Shown: positions 1 through 7,277, counted from the first letter of the stretch. The stretch: 12,813 nt of DNA from CAYTRP01 sp964625145 (GCA_964625145.1 CAZVAQ010000098.1:1-12813), one strand, 5' to 3'. Numbers and translations: made by a program. The notes: a model not told the origin generated them from the letters alone.

Positions 1-1
1 C

Positions 2-706
2 GCCAAGGATGGCGCCGCCTTCCGCAGCCTGATGAACTGCTTCGCCATCGCGGTGTCTTTGGGCCTGCAACATGGCGTGCCGCTGGACAAGTTCGTGAAC
101 GCGTTTGTCTTCACGCGCTTCGAGCCCAACGGCACGGTCATCGGCAACCCGTACATCAAGCGGGCAACGTCGGTGATCGACTACATCTTCCGCGAGTTGG
201 CGATCAGCTACCTGGGACGCCACGACCTGGCGCACGTCTCGCCGGAGGACCTGCGGCACGATGCCATCCGCACCCCACATGTGGAGTTCGACGAGGAGGA
301 GGAGTCGTTCGACATCAGCGACCGCGTCGTGGCCGATCCGGCCACGCGCCCGGCGCGCAGCGAGCACATCCTCCCTTTCGCAGGCCGGGATGACGACGAA
401 GGCGAGAGCAGCGACGCCATCCCGCGCATGCGCAAGGCGAATGGGAACGGGAATGGGCACGCCAGCAGTGGCCACACGGCGGCTGACGGCCCGACGGCCC
501 CCGCGCCATCGCGGGCGTTCCAGTCCACCCGCTCGACCGCGGTGGCCGAGCCGGAAGGCCCACAGCAACGCCGTGAGCAGATCCGCCAGGCGCGCCTGAA
601 GGGCTACGAAGGCGACCCCTGCCCGAACTGCACGTCTTTCACCTTGGTCCGTAATGGCACGTGCCTGAAGTGCGACACGTGTGGGACGACGACGGGATGC
701 AGTTGA
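2..706 (+). CDS. nrdJ: Vitamin B12-dependent (class II) ribonucleotide reductase, C-terminal part
   Basis: Only the last 234 residues are in the window; the frame is open from base 2 and the start lies upstream. The enzyme reduces ribonucleotides to deoxyribonucleotides using adenosylcobalamin and needs no oxygen. The segment FVFTRFEPNGTVIGN followed by IDYIFRELAISYLGRHDLAHV (about residues 47-80 of the fragment) matches the conserved end of the NrdJ catalytic region. A polar, low-complexity linker follows (roughly 90-200), with acidic and Gly/Asn/His-rich stretches. The protein closes with a Cys-rich tail: CPNC, then CLKCDTC, then TTTGCS. In NrdJ proteins this tail is known as a zinc-ribbon-like, redox-active C-terminus. 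The stop is TGA. I see no hairpin terminator after it. Identification is by family motifs and is secure; copy number and accessory genes cannot be judged. Confidence 0.93.
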   Translation, partial: AKDGAAFRSLMNCFAIAVSLGLQHGVPLDKFVNAFVFTRFEPNGTVIGNPYIKRATSVIDYIFRELAISYLGRHDLAHVSPEDLRHDAIRTPHVEFDEEEESFDISDRVVADPATRPARSEHILPFAGRDDDEGESSDAIPRMRKANGNGNGHASSGHTAADGPTAPAPSRAFQSTRSTAVAEPEGPQQRREQIRQARLKGYEGDPCPNCTSFTLVRNGTCLKCDTCGTTTGCS

Positions 707-725
707 AGTGATTACAGTTAGGGGG

Positions 726-753
726 GTGAAGTTAGAAGAGTGAAGAGTGAAAA
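726..753. repeat. Degenerate heptamer tandem tract (GTGAAGA-like)
   Basis: Four consecutive 7-base units can be laid out: GTGAAGT, TAGAAGA, GTGAAGA and GTGAAAA, at 726, 733, 740 and 747. The period of 7 is clear although units differ by one to three bases. It lies just after the nrdJ stop. Two further period-7 tracts with other unit sequences occur at 2810-2837 and 2875-2902. Confidence 0.6.
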
Positions 754-805
754 CAAGCGAAACTCATGGAGGGCGGGCCTGTCCGCCGTAGCCTTGGCGA
801 AGGTG

Positions 806-849
806 GGCGCCCTCGCCCGCCTAGGTCGGACTTGGCGCCCTCGCCCGCC
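806..849. repeat. 16-bp perfect direct repeat, two copies
   Basis: GGCGCCCTCGCCCGCC occurs at 806-821 and again at 834-849, 28 bases apart. Just upstream are two short inverted repeats: GGCGG (772-776) with CCGCC (783-787), and CCTT-GGCG-AAGG (792-803). The block looks like a degraded dispersed intergenic element rather than part of a gene. Whether it is repeated elsewhere in the genome cannot be seen from this window. Confidence 0.6.
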
Positions 850-1083
850 ATTGAGTGGGGTGAAAGCCCTTAATCGGCAGGCGGAGTATGAGAATCGTGC
901 GAATAAGTGGAAATCGGCTTGTCAGCGGGCCATGATTTGGGGGGAGTGAAGTCTTTTGTCGGAAGCGGCGCCGCCGTCCGGCTCGCCTTCTCTCCCCCGC
1001 CCGCAACCCCGACCTGACAGTCCCAGCTTCCAGCCCCGACCCCCTGCCACGCCACAACTGACCAAGGAGCCCTTCCCGAGATC

Positions 1084-1803
1084 ATGAGACGCTCTGCTGC
1101 CTTCACGCTTATCGAACTGCTGATCGTCGTTGCGATCATTGCCATCCTGGCGGCGATCGCCGTGCCCAACTTCCTGGAGGCGCAGACGCGCTCGAAAGTC
1201 AGTCGCACGAAGACGGACATGCGCACGATGGCAACAGCCTTGGAAGCCTATTACACAGACGCCAATGCCTATCCGAACTGCCATCGGTTTGGTGTGCCTA
1301 TCGATCCAGGTGGAACGGATGGTGGATTCAGGATCCTGGAGAGGCTTTCTACGCCGGTCGCATACATTTCATCTGCCTTGATCGTGGACCCATTCGAGAT
1401 CCGGACGCGAACCGCGAGTCAACGGGCGTCAGGACAATTGACAGAGACTCCGACCCCTGTCGTTCCGATTGCAGACGCAATTGCCAGATACAATTCGTAC
1501 GTGTATCAGTCGTTCAATGGCAACCAGCGGTACACATTGCCGCCCGATAGTTATTCCAATCCGAGCGAACCGCGCCAGTCCCGGGCCTGGGTACTCCACT
1601 CTGCCGGGCCGGATGGGAATTATCAGAATTTGGGTGGAGTGCTGGAATTCGAGACCTTGGCGAATCTTCCCTCAACTATCGGCCTGATGTACGATGCCAG
1701 CAACGGGACCATTTCGTTCGGCAGCATCTACCGGTCAGGCGGTGAGCGCTATGGCAACGGCTATGGCTCGGGTCTGGTTGCGGCCATCGACATGTCGCAG
1801 TAA
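1084..1803 (+). CDS. Type II secretion/type IV pilus-like pseudopilin (GspG-like)
   Basis: This 239-residue protein begins with a short basic leader, MRRSAA, followed by FTLIELLIVVAIIAILAAIAVP, the class III prepilin signal and hydrophobic helix. Cleavage by prepilin peptidase is expected between A6 and F7, leaving the conserved Glu at mature position 5 (E11). Ala instead of Gly at -1 is less usual but known. The helix is followed by NFLEAQTRSKVSRTKTDMRTMATALEAYY, typical of GspG-like pseudopilins, then a Gly/Ser/Asn-rich globular part of unknown specificity. AAGGAG at 1064-1069 is a good Shine-Dalgarno but lies 14 bases from the ATG. No other secretion or pilus gene is nearby, so it is an orphan pseudopilin; such orphans are common in planctomycete-like genomes. 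The gene appears less GC-rich than its neighbours. The stop is TAA and a strong terminator follows. Confidence 0.88.
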   Translation: MRRSAAFTLIELLIVVAIIAILAAIAVPNFLEAQTRSKVSRTKTDMRTMATALEAYYTDANAYPNCHRFGVPIDPGGTDGGFRILERLSTPVAYISSALIVDPFEIRTRTASQRASGQLTETPTPVVPIADAIARYNSYVYQSFNGNQRYTLPPDSYSNPSEPRQSRAWVLHSAGPDGNYQNLGGVLEFETLANLPSTIGLMYDASNGTISFGSIYRSGGERYGNGYGSGLVAAIDMSQ

Positions 1804-1829
1804 TCGACAGCCTCGATTGAATGCAAAGC

Positions 1830-1856
1830 AAAGCCCCCGCACTTCGCGGGGGCTTT
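1830..1856. terminator. Bidirectional Rho-independent terminator
   Basis: An 11-bp perfect stem (AAAGCCCCCGC at 1830-1840 with GCGGGGGCTTT at 1846-1856) encloses a 5-base loop, ACTTC. On the + strand it is followed by a T-rich run (TTTCTTC). On the - strand the trailing sequence is also T-rich (CTTTGCTTTGC). It lies 26 bases after the pseudopilin stop and 12 bases beyond the original end of the FAH-family gene on the other strand, so it serves two convergent genes. Confidence 0.92.
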
Positions 1857-1868
1857 CTTCATGCCTTG

Positions 1869-2804
1869 TCATGCTTCGACGCAGGTGTTTCGCAAGACTC
1901 CCACACCCTCGATCTCAACAACAACCTCATCACCGGGTTTGAGGAAGATCTGGGGTTCTCGGTAAACCCCGACGCCGCCGGGCGTGCCGGTCAGGACGAT
2001 GTCGCCGGGTTCGAGGGTGATGGCCTGGGTGATGTACTCGATCAGGTAATCGATGCGAAAGATCAGCTCGCGGGTGTTGGATTTCTGACGAGTCTCGCCG
2101 TTGACGCGACAGGAGATTTCCAGAGCGTGGGGGTCGTCGATCTCGTCAGGAGTGACAAGACAGGGGCCACAAGGGCCCGAACCATCGAAACCCTTCGCGC
2201 GTGCCCATTACTTCTCGTTCCACTGCAACGTGCGCGCGCTGACGTCGTTCATGGCGGTGTAGCCGGCCACGTGCTTGAGGGCGTTGCGCTTCTTCACGTT
2301 CTTGGCCGTCTTGCCGATGATGAAGGCGAGCTCGCATTCGTGGTCGATGTTGGGATCGACCTTGAGGGGCAGGGGAATCTCGGCCATGTGGCCGATGAGC
2401 GACGTGGTGAACTTGTTGAAGATCAGCGGCGCCTTCGGGATCGGCTTGTTCTGCTCCTCGCAGTGATCCTTGTAGTTGAGCCCCACGCACAGGATCTTGT
2501 TGGGGCGTTCAACCGGCGGCAGGTAGGTGACCTGCGCGGTGGGGATGAGAAAGGGGAGTCCGTCGGGAGCCTCGCCCACGACAATGGCGGGGTCCTCGAC
2601 AATGCGGCGCAGCAGCTCGCGCGCGACCTTCTCGCTGTGCGGCCAACCGGCCAGCCAGTCATCCATCGACTGCAAATGCGCGCGCTGCGCCGGACGGAGC
2701 TTTGCGGCAAGGGCAGCCTCCGGCAGGCGCAGGATCTTGTCGCGCACCTCGACGCCAAAAACCGGGGATTCAATGCGGGGATGAGTGATGCGGCAGAGTC
2801 TCAT
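1869..2804 (-). pseudogene. Fumarylacetoacetate hydrolase (FAH) family protein, interrupted by an in-frame TAA
   Basis: Read from 2804 the frame gives 198 residues and then TAA (2208-2210). Without any change of frame it continues for 112 more residues to TGA at 1869. Together they make a 311-codon gene of normal FAH-family length. The N-terminal part carries GLNYKDH (108-114), the metal-binding pair E156/E158 in HECELAFIIGK and D187 in NDVSAR. The part after the stop carries WARAKGFDGSGPCGP, VNGETRQKSNTRELIF, PGDIVLTGTPGGVG and the closing KPGDEVVVEIEGVG, all standard family motifs. The codon lost precedes WxRxK, where relatives usually have Gln, so CAA to TAA by one transition is the simplest origin. 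The family includes acylpyruvases and dioate hydratase/isomerases; the substrate here is unknown. No Shine-Dalgarno is evident. The truncated product would lack half of the catalytic domain. It could be a pseudogene, a readthrough gene or a sequence error. Confidence 0.88.
2208..2210 (-). other. In-frame TAA interrupting the FAH-family gene
   Basis: On the minus strand the codons read AAC GAG AAG TAA TGG GCA CGC, that is WNEK-stop-WARAKGF. The same frame is family-like on both sides, so this is a substitution and not a frameshift. TAA ends normal genes in this window (pseudopilin at 1801-1803, fabG at 5553-5555), which argues against a reassigned TAA. Confidence 0.9.
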
Positions 2805-2809
2805 GATAG

Positions 2810-2837
2810 GGTTCGGGAGTCAGGAGTTGGGATTCAG
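2810..2837. repeat. Degenerate heptamer tandem tract (GAGTCAG-like)
   Basis: Four 7-base units follow each other: GGTTCGG, GAGTCAG, GAGTTGG and GATTCAG, starting at 2810, 2817, 2824 and 2831. It lies in the 5' leader of the FAH-family gene, within six bases of its start codon, where a ribosome binding site would be expected. Confidence 0.65.
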
Positions 2838-2874
2838 GGAAGGTGCACGATCCAATGTTAGGACTTTAGTAAAC

Positions 2875-2902
2875 GAGGAACCAGGAACTAGGAACGAGGA
2901 AC
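2875..2902. repeat. Heptamer tandem repeat (NAGGAAC x4)
   Basis: Four units of NAGGAAC, with first base G, C, T and G, run from 2875 to 2902. Only the first base of each unit varies, so this is the cleanest of the three period-7 tracts. It ends four bases from the antiporter stop codon (2907-2909). The intervening stretch 2838-2874 shows nothing recognisable. Confidence 0.8.
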
Positions 2903-2906
2903 TTCA

Positions 2907-4598
2907 CTAATGCTGCGATTCCTCTGACTTGATGAAGCCGAGGAATTCGATGTAGTTTTGGGTGGCGAGGGCTTTCTCGGTCATGCCTTCCACCTTGAAT
3001 GTCCTGGCGATGTCGGCGACGATGTCGAGCTGCGCCTGGAAGTTTTCTCGCGGCGTCAGGATCAGAAAGATCAGTTGCGCGTCAGAGCCGTCGGGGGAAT
3101 CGAAATCCACGCCCTCGCGGGAGATGCCCATGGCGATGATCGGCGCGGACAGGCCCTCCGGCCGCCCATGCGGAATGGCGATGCCGTTGCCGATGCCCGT
3201 GGGAACGAGTTGCTCGCGTTGCCAGACGAGGTCAAAGATCGTATCGGTCGGCAGGCCGGCAACGGGTGCGATGGAGTTGCAAAGCTCGCGTATTGCGGAC
3301 TGGCTGTCCTTTGCCTTCAGGGAGGGGACGAAGGCCTTTGACGACAGGTAGTGCAGGAACCGCGGGGCCTTCTTGTGCTGCAGGAGCTGCTGCATGATCG
3401 TGCCGGCGCCCATGGATGTCACCAGGGCCATGATGACGATGGCGACGAACATGCGCTCGTTGATCAGGTTCGCCTGCAACGCGGGTACGGCGAGGATGAT
3501 GCCCATGGCGCCCCGCGCGTTCATTCCCACGCCAATGGCCATGGACTCGCGCCAGGAAAAGCCCACCCAGCGCCCTCCCCACCCGGCACCGGCCAGCTTG
3601 CCAATGCACGCGATCAGGATGATCGCCAGCACCAGCAACAGGTCAAAGTTCGTCGCGAAGTTCACCATCAAGCCGATGGAGGCGAAGAACAACGGCGCAA
3701 AGATGAACGAGATGAAATGATCGAGCACAAAGCGTGTGCGCTCGCGCAGGTGCTGCGAGTCGCCCAGCGCCACGCCAAACAGGAACGCGCCGAAGATGGA
3801 ATGAATGCCGATCCATTCGGTAAAGGCGCCGGACAGGAAGGCGCCGACCACTGCAAAACCCAGAACACCGCCGGGCCATGACGTGTAGGCCTGCACAATC
3901 GGAAGGATGCGATCGATGATGATGCGCCCCACGGTAAGCAACAGGAACGCAAACCCGAGGCTGAGGATGATGGTGCCAAGCACGCCAAACCCCGCACCGG
4001 AGTGAGTGTCGAGCATGCCGAGGATGACGGCGAACAGCATCCAGCCCGCGATGTCATCCACAACCGCGACGGAGATGACCACCATGCCGAAATCCGACCG
4101 GTAGATGTTGAGATCCATCAGTGTCTTGGCGATCACCGGCAGAGAGGAAATCGCGAGCACGGTGCCGAGGAACAATGCGAAGGGGAGAAGGGCGGCATCC
4201 TCCGCCGCGCCAAAGATGCGGGGCATGAACCACGCGCAGACGAAGCCGACGCCAAAGGGAATGAGCATCCCGAAGAGGCTGATGACAGCGGAGGACTTCC
4301 CCTGGCGCACCATGGCGGACAGGTCCACCTCCATGCCCGCAATCATCAGGAACAGCGTGATGGCCAACGCCGTGATGGCCTTCATGCCGGCGGTATAGCC
4401 CGGTGTGTCGGGGAAGATTGCCCCGTGCAGATCGGGCAGGAAATAGCCAAGAACCGTCGGCCCGAGCAGGATGCCGGCTATGATCTCGCCAAGCACGGCG
4501 GGCTGCCCCAGGTTCTTCGCAATCTCGCCCAACAGGCGCGCGAAGAAGAGCAATACACCAAGAGAGAGGAAGAGGATTGTCAGGTCGTTATGGGTCAT
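2907..4598 (-). CDS. CPA2-type cation/proton antiporter fused to a PTS EIIA domain
   Basis: This 563-residue protein has two parts. Residues 1 to about 405 are a polytopic membrane domain of about twelve hydrophobic segments. It contains GQPAVLGEIIAGILLGP (31-47), typical of the CPA2 Na+(K+)/H+ exchangers, and the paired acids DD at 181-182 in ISVAVVDDIAGW, where CPA2 transporters bind the ion. Residues about 415-560 form a cytoplasmic PTS EIIA type 2 (mannitol/fructose/nitrogen) domain with GIAIPHGR, whose His477 corresponds to the phosphorylated histidine. This suggests exchange of Na+ or K+ for protons across the inner membrane, possibly tuned by PTS phosphorylation; that control is an inference. 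GGAGG stands 10 bases before the ATG, inside the preceding gene, and start and stop overlap as ATGA (4595-4598), so the two proteins are translationally coupled. The stop is TAG and no hairpin follows. Confidence 0.9.
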   Translation of the reverse strand: MTHNDLTILFLSLGVLLFFARLLGEIAKNLGQPAVLGEIIAGILLGPTVLGYFLPDLHGAIFPDTPGYTAGMKAITALAITLFLMIAGMEVDLSAMVRQGKSSAVISLFGMLIPFGVGFVCAWFMPRIFGAAEDAALLPFALFLGTVLAISSLPVIAKTLMDLNIYRSDFGMVVISVAVVDDIAGWMLFAVILGMLDTHSGAGFGVLGTIILSLGFAFLLLTVGRIIIDRILPIVQAYTSWPGGVLGFAVVGAFLSGAFTEWIGIHSIFGAFLFGVALGDSQHLRERTRFVLDHFISFIFAPLFFASIGLMVNFATNFDLLLVLAIILIACIGKLAGAGWGGRWVGFSWRESMAIGVGMNARGAMGIILAVPALQANLINERMFVAIVIMALVTSMGAGTIMQQLLQHKKAPRFLHYLSSKAFVPSLKAKDSQSAIRELCNSIAPVAGLPTDTIFDLVWQREQLVPTGIGNGIAIPHGRPEGLSAPIIAMGISREGVDFDSPDGSDAQLIFLILTPRENFQAQLDIVADIARTFKVEGMTEKALATQNYIEFLGFIKSEESQH

Positions 4599-5458
4599 GG
4601 ACTTCCCGCCTCCCCGATGGAGGAGGACTTGTCACGATACACGAGCAGACGACACGGCAGGCGATCCAGCACCCGCTCGGTTGGATGCGAGAAGAAGCGG
4701 TCCCAGAAGGTGAGTGGACGGGAAGGAGCGGGAAATGCCAGCAGGTCGGCGCCAACGCGCTTGGCGTAATCCACGCCGCCAATGCCGTCCATGGCATCTC
4801 CAAGATAGTTGATGTGCAGGCGAAGGCCGGCAACGTCGCGGCCCGTGATGAAATCGCCGAGTTCCTCGCGGCTGCGCCGGTTGGCGGCCTCCCGCTCGGA
4901 GAGTGTCGCGTAGCGCAGCGCCAGGCGCTCGGCGGCGTCCGGTTCGCGCACGATGTGGAACGACCGGGCATTCATGGCGCGCGCGATCTTTGCCACCAGA
5001 TCGATCATGTTCGCGGAGGAATCGTCGATCTCCACGGAGGCAACGACGGTCTTCATCACCGGTGGTTCGGCAGGACCCACGGGAAGCAGCATCACAGGAC
5101 ATGGTGCCCGGCGAACCAAGCGCCGCGCCACCGAACCGATGAGGCTGGTCAACAGAGCCTCGCGCTCCAGGGCACCGGCCACAATCAAGTCGGCGTCAAG
5201 TGACTCCGCCACGGCGGACAGGATCTCGCTGGGATCGCCGGCGCGAATGACAACGTCCTCCACGGAGCCGTCGGGGATGACAGCGCGCAGCACCTGGTCA
5301 AGGCGCTGCAGCACTTCGGGGGATTCGTCCCCCACGTGGACAAAGCGTGCGGTGCCGCCAAGGGCGGTGGCCAGAGCATGCGCCTCCGACGCGACACGTG
5401 TCGACGTCGGCGAAAGTCCGAGTGCCGAGAGGATAATGGGTTTCGCAAAAGCTGACAT
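4595..5458 (-). CDS. Tandem universal stress protein (UspA family)
   Basis: The protein has 287 residues and two Usp-like halves. The first (about 5-126) ends in AGALEREALLTSLIGSVARRL followed by APCPVMLLP, a relaxed form of the G-x2-G-x9-G-S nucleotide-binding loop of ATP-binding Usp proteins. The first glycine spacing is imperfect, so binding is not certain. The second half (about 135-275) ends in DRLPCRLLVYR and has no clear loop, suggesting a degenerate partner domain. A GGGAG motif 6 bases before the ATG supports the start at 5458. The gene overlaps the antiporter by ATGA; pairing of Usp proteins with CPA antiporters is a known theme in which the Usp may regulate transport. A 94-base gap with a hairpin separates it from fabG. 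Family assignment is good; the ligand and role are not known. Confidence 0.85.
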   Translation of the reverse strand: MSAFAKPIILSALGLSPTSTRVASEAHALATALGGTARFVHVGDESPEVLQRLDQVLRAVIPDGSVEDVVIRAGDPSEILSAVAESLDADLIVAGALEREALLTSLIGSVARRLVRRAPCPVMLLPVGPAEPPVMKTVVASVEIDDSSANMIDLVAKIARAMNARSFHIVREPDAAERLALRYATLSEREAANRRSREELGDFITGRDVAGLRLHINYLGDAMDGIGGVDYAKRVGADLLAFPAPSRPLTFWDRFFSHPTERVLDRLPCRLLVYRDKSSSIGEAGSP

Positions 5459-5510
5459 GTCTACTCCCGCCTTGGATCAATTGAGGCGAGAGAAGCCCGC
5501 ATCCAACGCT

Positions 5511-5550
5511 GGCCGCAAGGAGAAGAGGAATCCTCTCCCCGTCCGCGGCC
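5511..5550. other. Inverted repeat in the fabG-usp gap
   Basis: GGCCGC at 5511-5516 pairs with GCGGCC at 5545-5550. Between them AGAGGA (5524-5529) and TCCTCT (5531-5536) are also complementary around a single base. On the minus strand this could fold into a stem just 3' of the fabG stop. No T-run follows, so it is not a classical terminator. It might act as an attenuator or mRNA-processing/stability element between the fatty-acid and stress/antiporter parts of the run. Confidence 0.35.
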
Positions 5551-5552
5551 GA

Positions 5553-6302
5553 TTACATGCCCAGCCCGCCGGTGACCTCGATCACCTGGCCCGTGATGTA
5601 GGCCGCCGCTTCGGTGCAGAGGAAGACTGTCATGCCGGCGATGTCCTCCGGTTCGCCAAACCGGCCGGCGGGAATCTGGCCCAGCAGGGCGTTCTTCTGC
5701 TCGTCGTTGAGCTCGTCCGTCATGCGCGTGCGGATGAAGCCGGGGGCGATGGCGTTCACCGTGATGTTGCGCGAGGCCAGTTCCTTGGCCACCGACTTCG
5801 TCAGGCCAATCATGCCGGCCTTCGAGGCGCAGTAGTTCGCCTGTCCCGGATTGCCAATGATGCCGACGATGCTGGTGATGTTCACGATGCGGCCCCACCG
5901 GTTCTTCATCAGCGGCCGCGCGGCGGCGCGCGTCAGCAGGAACGCGGACTTGAGGTTCGTGTCGATGACGCGCTCCCAATCCTCGTCCTTCATGCGCATC
6001 AACAAACCATCGCGCGTCACGCCGGCATTGTTGATCAGGATGTGCAAACCGCCAAGCTGCGCGATGGTGTCGTCGACCATCTTCTGGCAGAACGCGGAAT
6101 CGGCCACATCACCGGCAATCGCAATGGCCTCTCCCCCGGCGGCGCGGATGGCATCGGCAACCGCCGAGCAATTCTTCTCCGTCGCGGAGTTGACGGCCAC
6201 CTTGGCTCCGGCCTCGGCGAGCGCGATTGCGATGGCCCGGCCAATGCCCTGACCGGCTCCGGTCACGAGTGCCATTTTGCCTGCAAGGGGTTGCTGGCTC
6301 AT
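5553..6302 (-). CDS. fabG: 3-oxoacyl-[acyl-carrier-protein] reductase
   Basis: This 249-residue classical short-chain dehydrogenase performs the NADPH-dependent first reduction in each fatty-acid elongation cycle. Visible features in order are the dinucleotide loop TGAGQGIG (14-21), GDV (64-66), NNAG (91-94), and the catalytic tetrad N116, S144, Y157 and K161 (YCASK). PGFIRTRMT (187-195) and the C-terminal GQVIEVTGGLGM (238-249) are typical of FabG. The length is standard. The gene begins 30 bases after the fabD stop; only AGGA about 15 bases upstream could serve as a ribosome binding site, so expression may depend on the preceding gene. The stop is TAA. Other SDR enzymes share the fold, but the motif set and the fabH-fabD-fabG order make FabG the strong choice. 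acpP, its normal downstream neighbour, is not here. Confidence 0.95.
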   Translation of the reverse strand: MSQQPLAGKMALVTGAGQGIGRAIAIALAEAGAKVAVNSATEKNCSAVADAIRAAGGEAIAIAGDVADSAFCQKMVDDTIAQLGGLHILINNAGVTRDGLLMRMKDEDWERVIDTNLKSAFLLTRAAARPLMKNRWGRIVNITSIVGIIGNPGQANYCASKAGMIGLTKSVAKELASRNITVNAIAPGFIRTRMTDELNDEQKNALLGQIPAGRFGEPEDIAGMTVFLCTEAAAYITGQVIEVTGGLGM

Positions 6303-6332
6303 GATGGGAAGTGCCTTTCCTGGGAGATTCGA

Positions 6333-7277
6333 TCAGTTGGCCGGACGAAGGGCCTCGATGGTCTTCTGAAGAGACTCGGCGGACTCGGTGGTGTACGTCG
6401 GAATGTTCGGCGCGATGCGCTTGGCCAAACCGGAGAGCACCTTGCCGCTGCCAACCTCAACAAAGGCCTCCACGCCCAGCTCCACAAGCCGCTGCACGCA
6501 TTCCACCCAGCGAACGCTGAAGGTCACCTGGTCCAGCAACGCGAGCCGGATGACTTCCGGATCGTCAATGGCCTGCGCCGAAACGTTGTTCACGAACTTG
6601 ATGCGCGGAGCATGGAACTCGACATTCTCAAAGAACGCGCTCAGCCGATCGGCCGCCGAGGCGACCAGTGGCGAGTGGAACGCGCCGCTGACCGGCAGCG
6701 GCAGCGCGCGCTTCGCACCAGCCGCCGTGCAAGCTTCGCGGGCGCGCTCGACAGCGGCAGGATCGCCGCTGATCACCGTCTGTGAAGGTTCGTTGTAATT
6801 CGCGCACACGGCGACTTCCGATTCCGTCGAAACCTCGCCACAGATCCCGGCCACTTTCTCACCGGGCAGGCCGATGATCGCGGCCATGGCACCGGGACGC
6901 TCGGCACCAGCGGCCGCAAAGGCCACTCCGCGCTCGCGAACCGTCAGAAGCCCCGTCTCAAAATCGAAGACGCTCGCCGCGTGCAGCGCCGTGTATTCAC
7001 CCAGCGAATGCCCCGCGACTGCATACGGAATGATCCCAGCCTCGCGAAGCGCGTGCAGCGTGGCGGCACTCACGAGGTAAAGCGCAGGCTGCGTGTTCTC
7101 CGTGCGCTTCAGTTCCTCCTCGGGGCCTTCGAAGCACAACCACGACAGCTTGTACTCCAGGACGCGATCGGCCGTGTCAAAGTACGCCGCCAGGTCGGGG
7201 GACATCTCATAGAGGTACTTCCCCATGCCGACGGATTGGGAACCTTGACCGGGAAACAGGAAGGCGATGCGGGGCAT
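6333..7277 (-). CDS. fabD: Malonyl-CoA:acyl-carrier-protein transacylase
   Basis: This 314-residue enzyme loads malonate from CoA onto acyl carrier protein. It begins MPRIAFLFPGQGSQ, the usual FabD N-terminus with the FPGQGSQ motif. The nucleophile S91 sits in GHSLGE and the catalytic H201 in GAFHSP, close to the numbering of well-studied FabD enzymes. The C-terminal VEVGSGKVLSGLAKRI is also typical. The open frame extends 19 codons further to a TTG at 7334. The ATG at 7277 is preferred because GGAG lies 7 bases before it and the family starts there. It follows fabH after 57 bases and precedes fabG by 30, consistent with one operon. Confidence 0.95.
   Translation of the reverse strand: MPRIAFLFPGQGSQSVGMGKYLYEMSPDLAAYFDTADRVLEYKLSWLCFEGPEEELKRTENTQPALYLVSAATLHALREAGIIPYAVAGHSLGEYTALHAASVFDFETGLLTVRERGVAFAAAGAERPGAMAAIIGLPGEKVAGICGEVSTESEVAVCANYNEPSQTVISGDPAAVERAREACTAAGAKRALPLPVSGAFHSPLVASAADRLSAFFENVEFHAPRIKFVNNVSAQAIDDPEVIRLALLDQVTFSVRWVECVQRLVELGVEAFVEVGSGKVLSGLAKRIAPNIPTYTTESAESLQKTIEALRPAN

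Larger units (their letters stand above)
707..1083. other. Non-coding spacer between nrdJ and pseudopilin gene
   Basis: This 377-base stretch has no convincing gene. It begins with a purine-rich tract of period 7 (726-753), then a GC-rich block with a hairpin and a 16-bp direct repeat (about 772-849). From about 960 it becomes a C-rich, G-poor leader on the + strand running into the pseudopilin start. Short open frames on both strands (for example 740-949 and 870-1226) show no family motif or good ribosome binding site. The promoter for the pseudopilin gene probably lies here, but no good -35/-10 pair was found. Confidence 0.7.

Noticed and set aside
740..949. Short + strand open frame of 69 codons in the nrdJ-pseudopilin spacer
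   Set aside because: It runs through the heptamer tract and the direct repeats, has no family motif and no suitable ribosome binding site.
870..1284. Overlapping minus-strand open frames opposite the pseudopilin start
   Set aside because: They are antisense to a clear gene and to C-rich leader DNA and have no recognisable domain.
2208..2210. Reassignment of TAA to a sense codon
   Set aside because: TAA ends the pseudopilin gene and fabG normally, so general recoding is not supported.
1821..2861. 346-codon + strand open frame
   Set aside because: It is antisense to the FAH-family gene, whose conserved motifs lie on the minus strand, and begins inside the terminator area.
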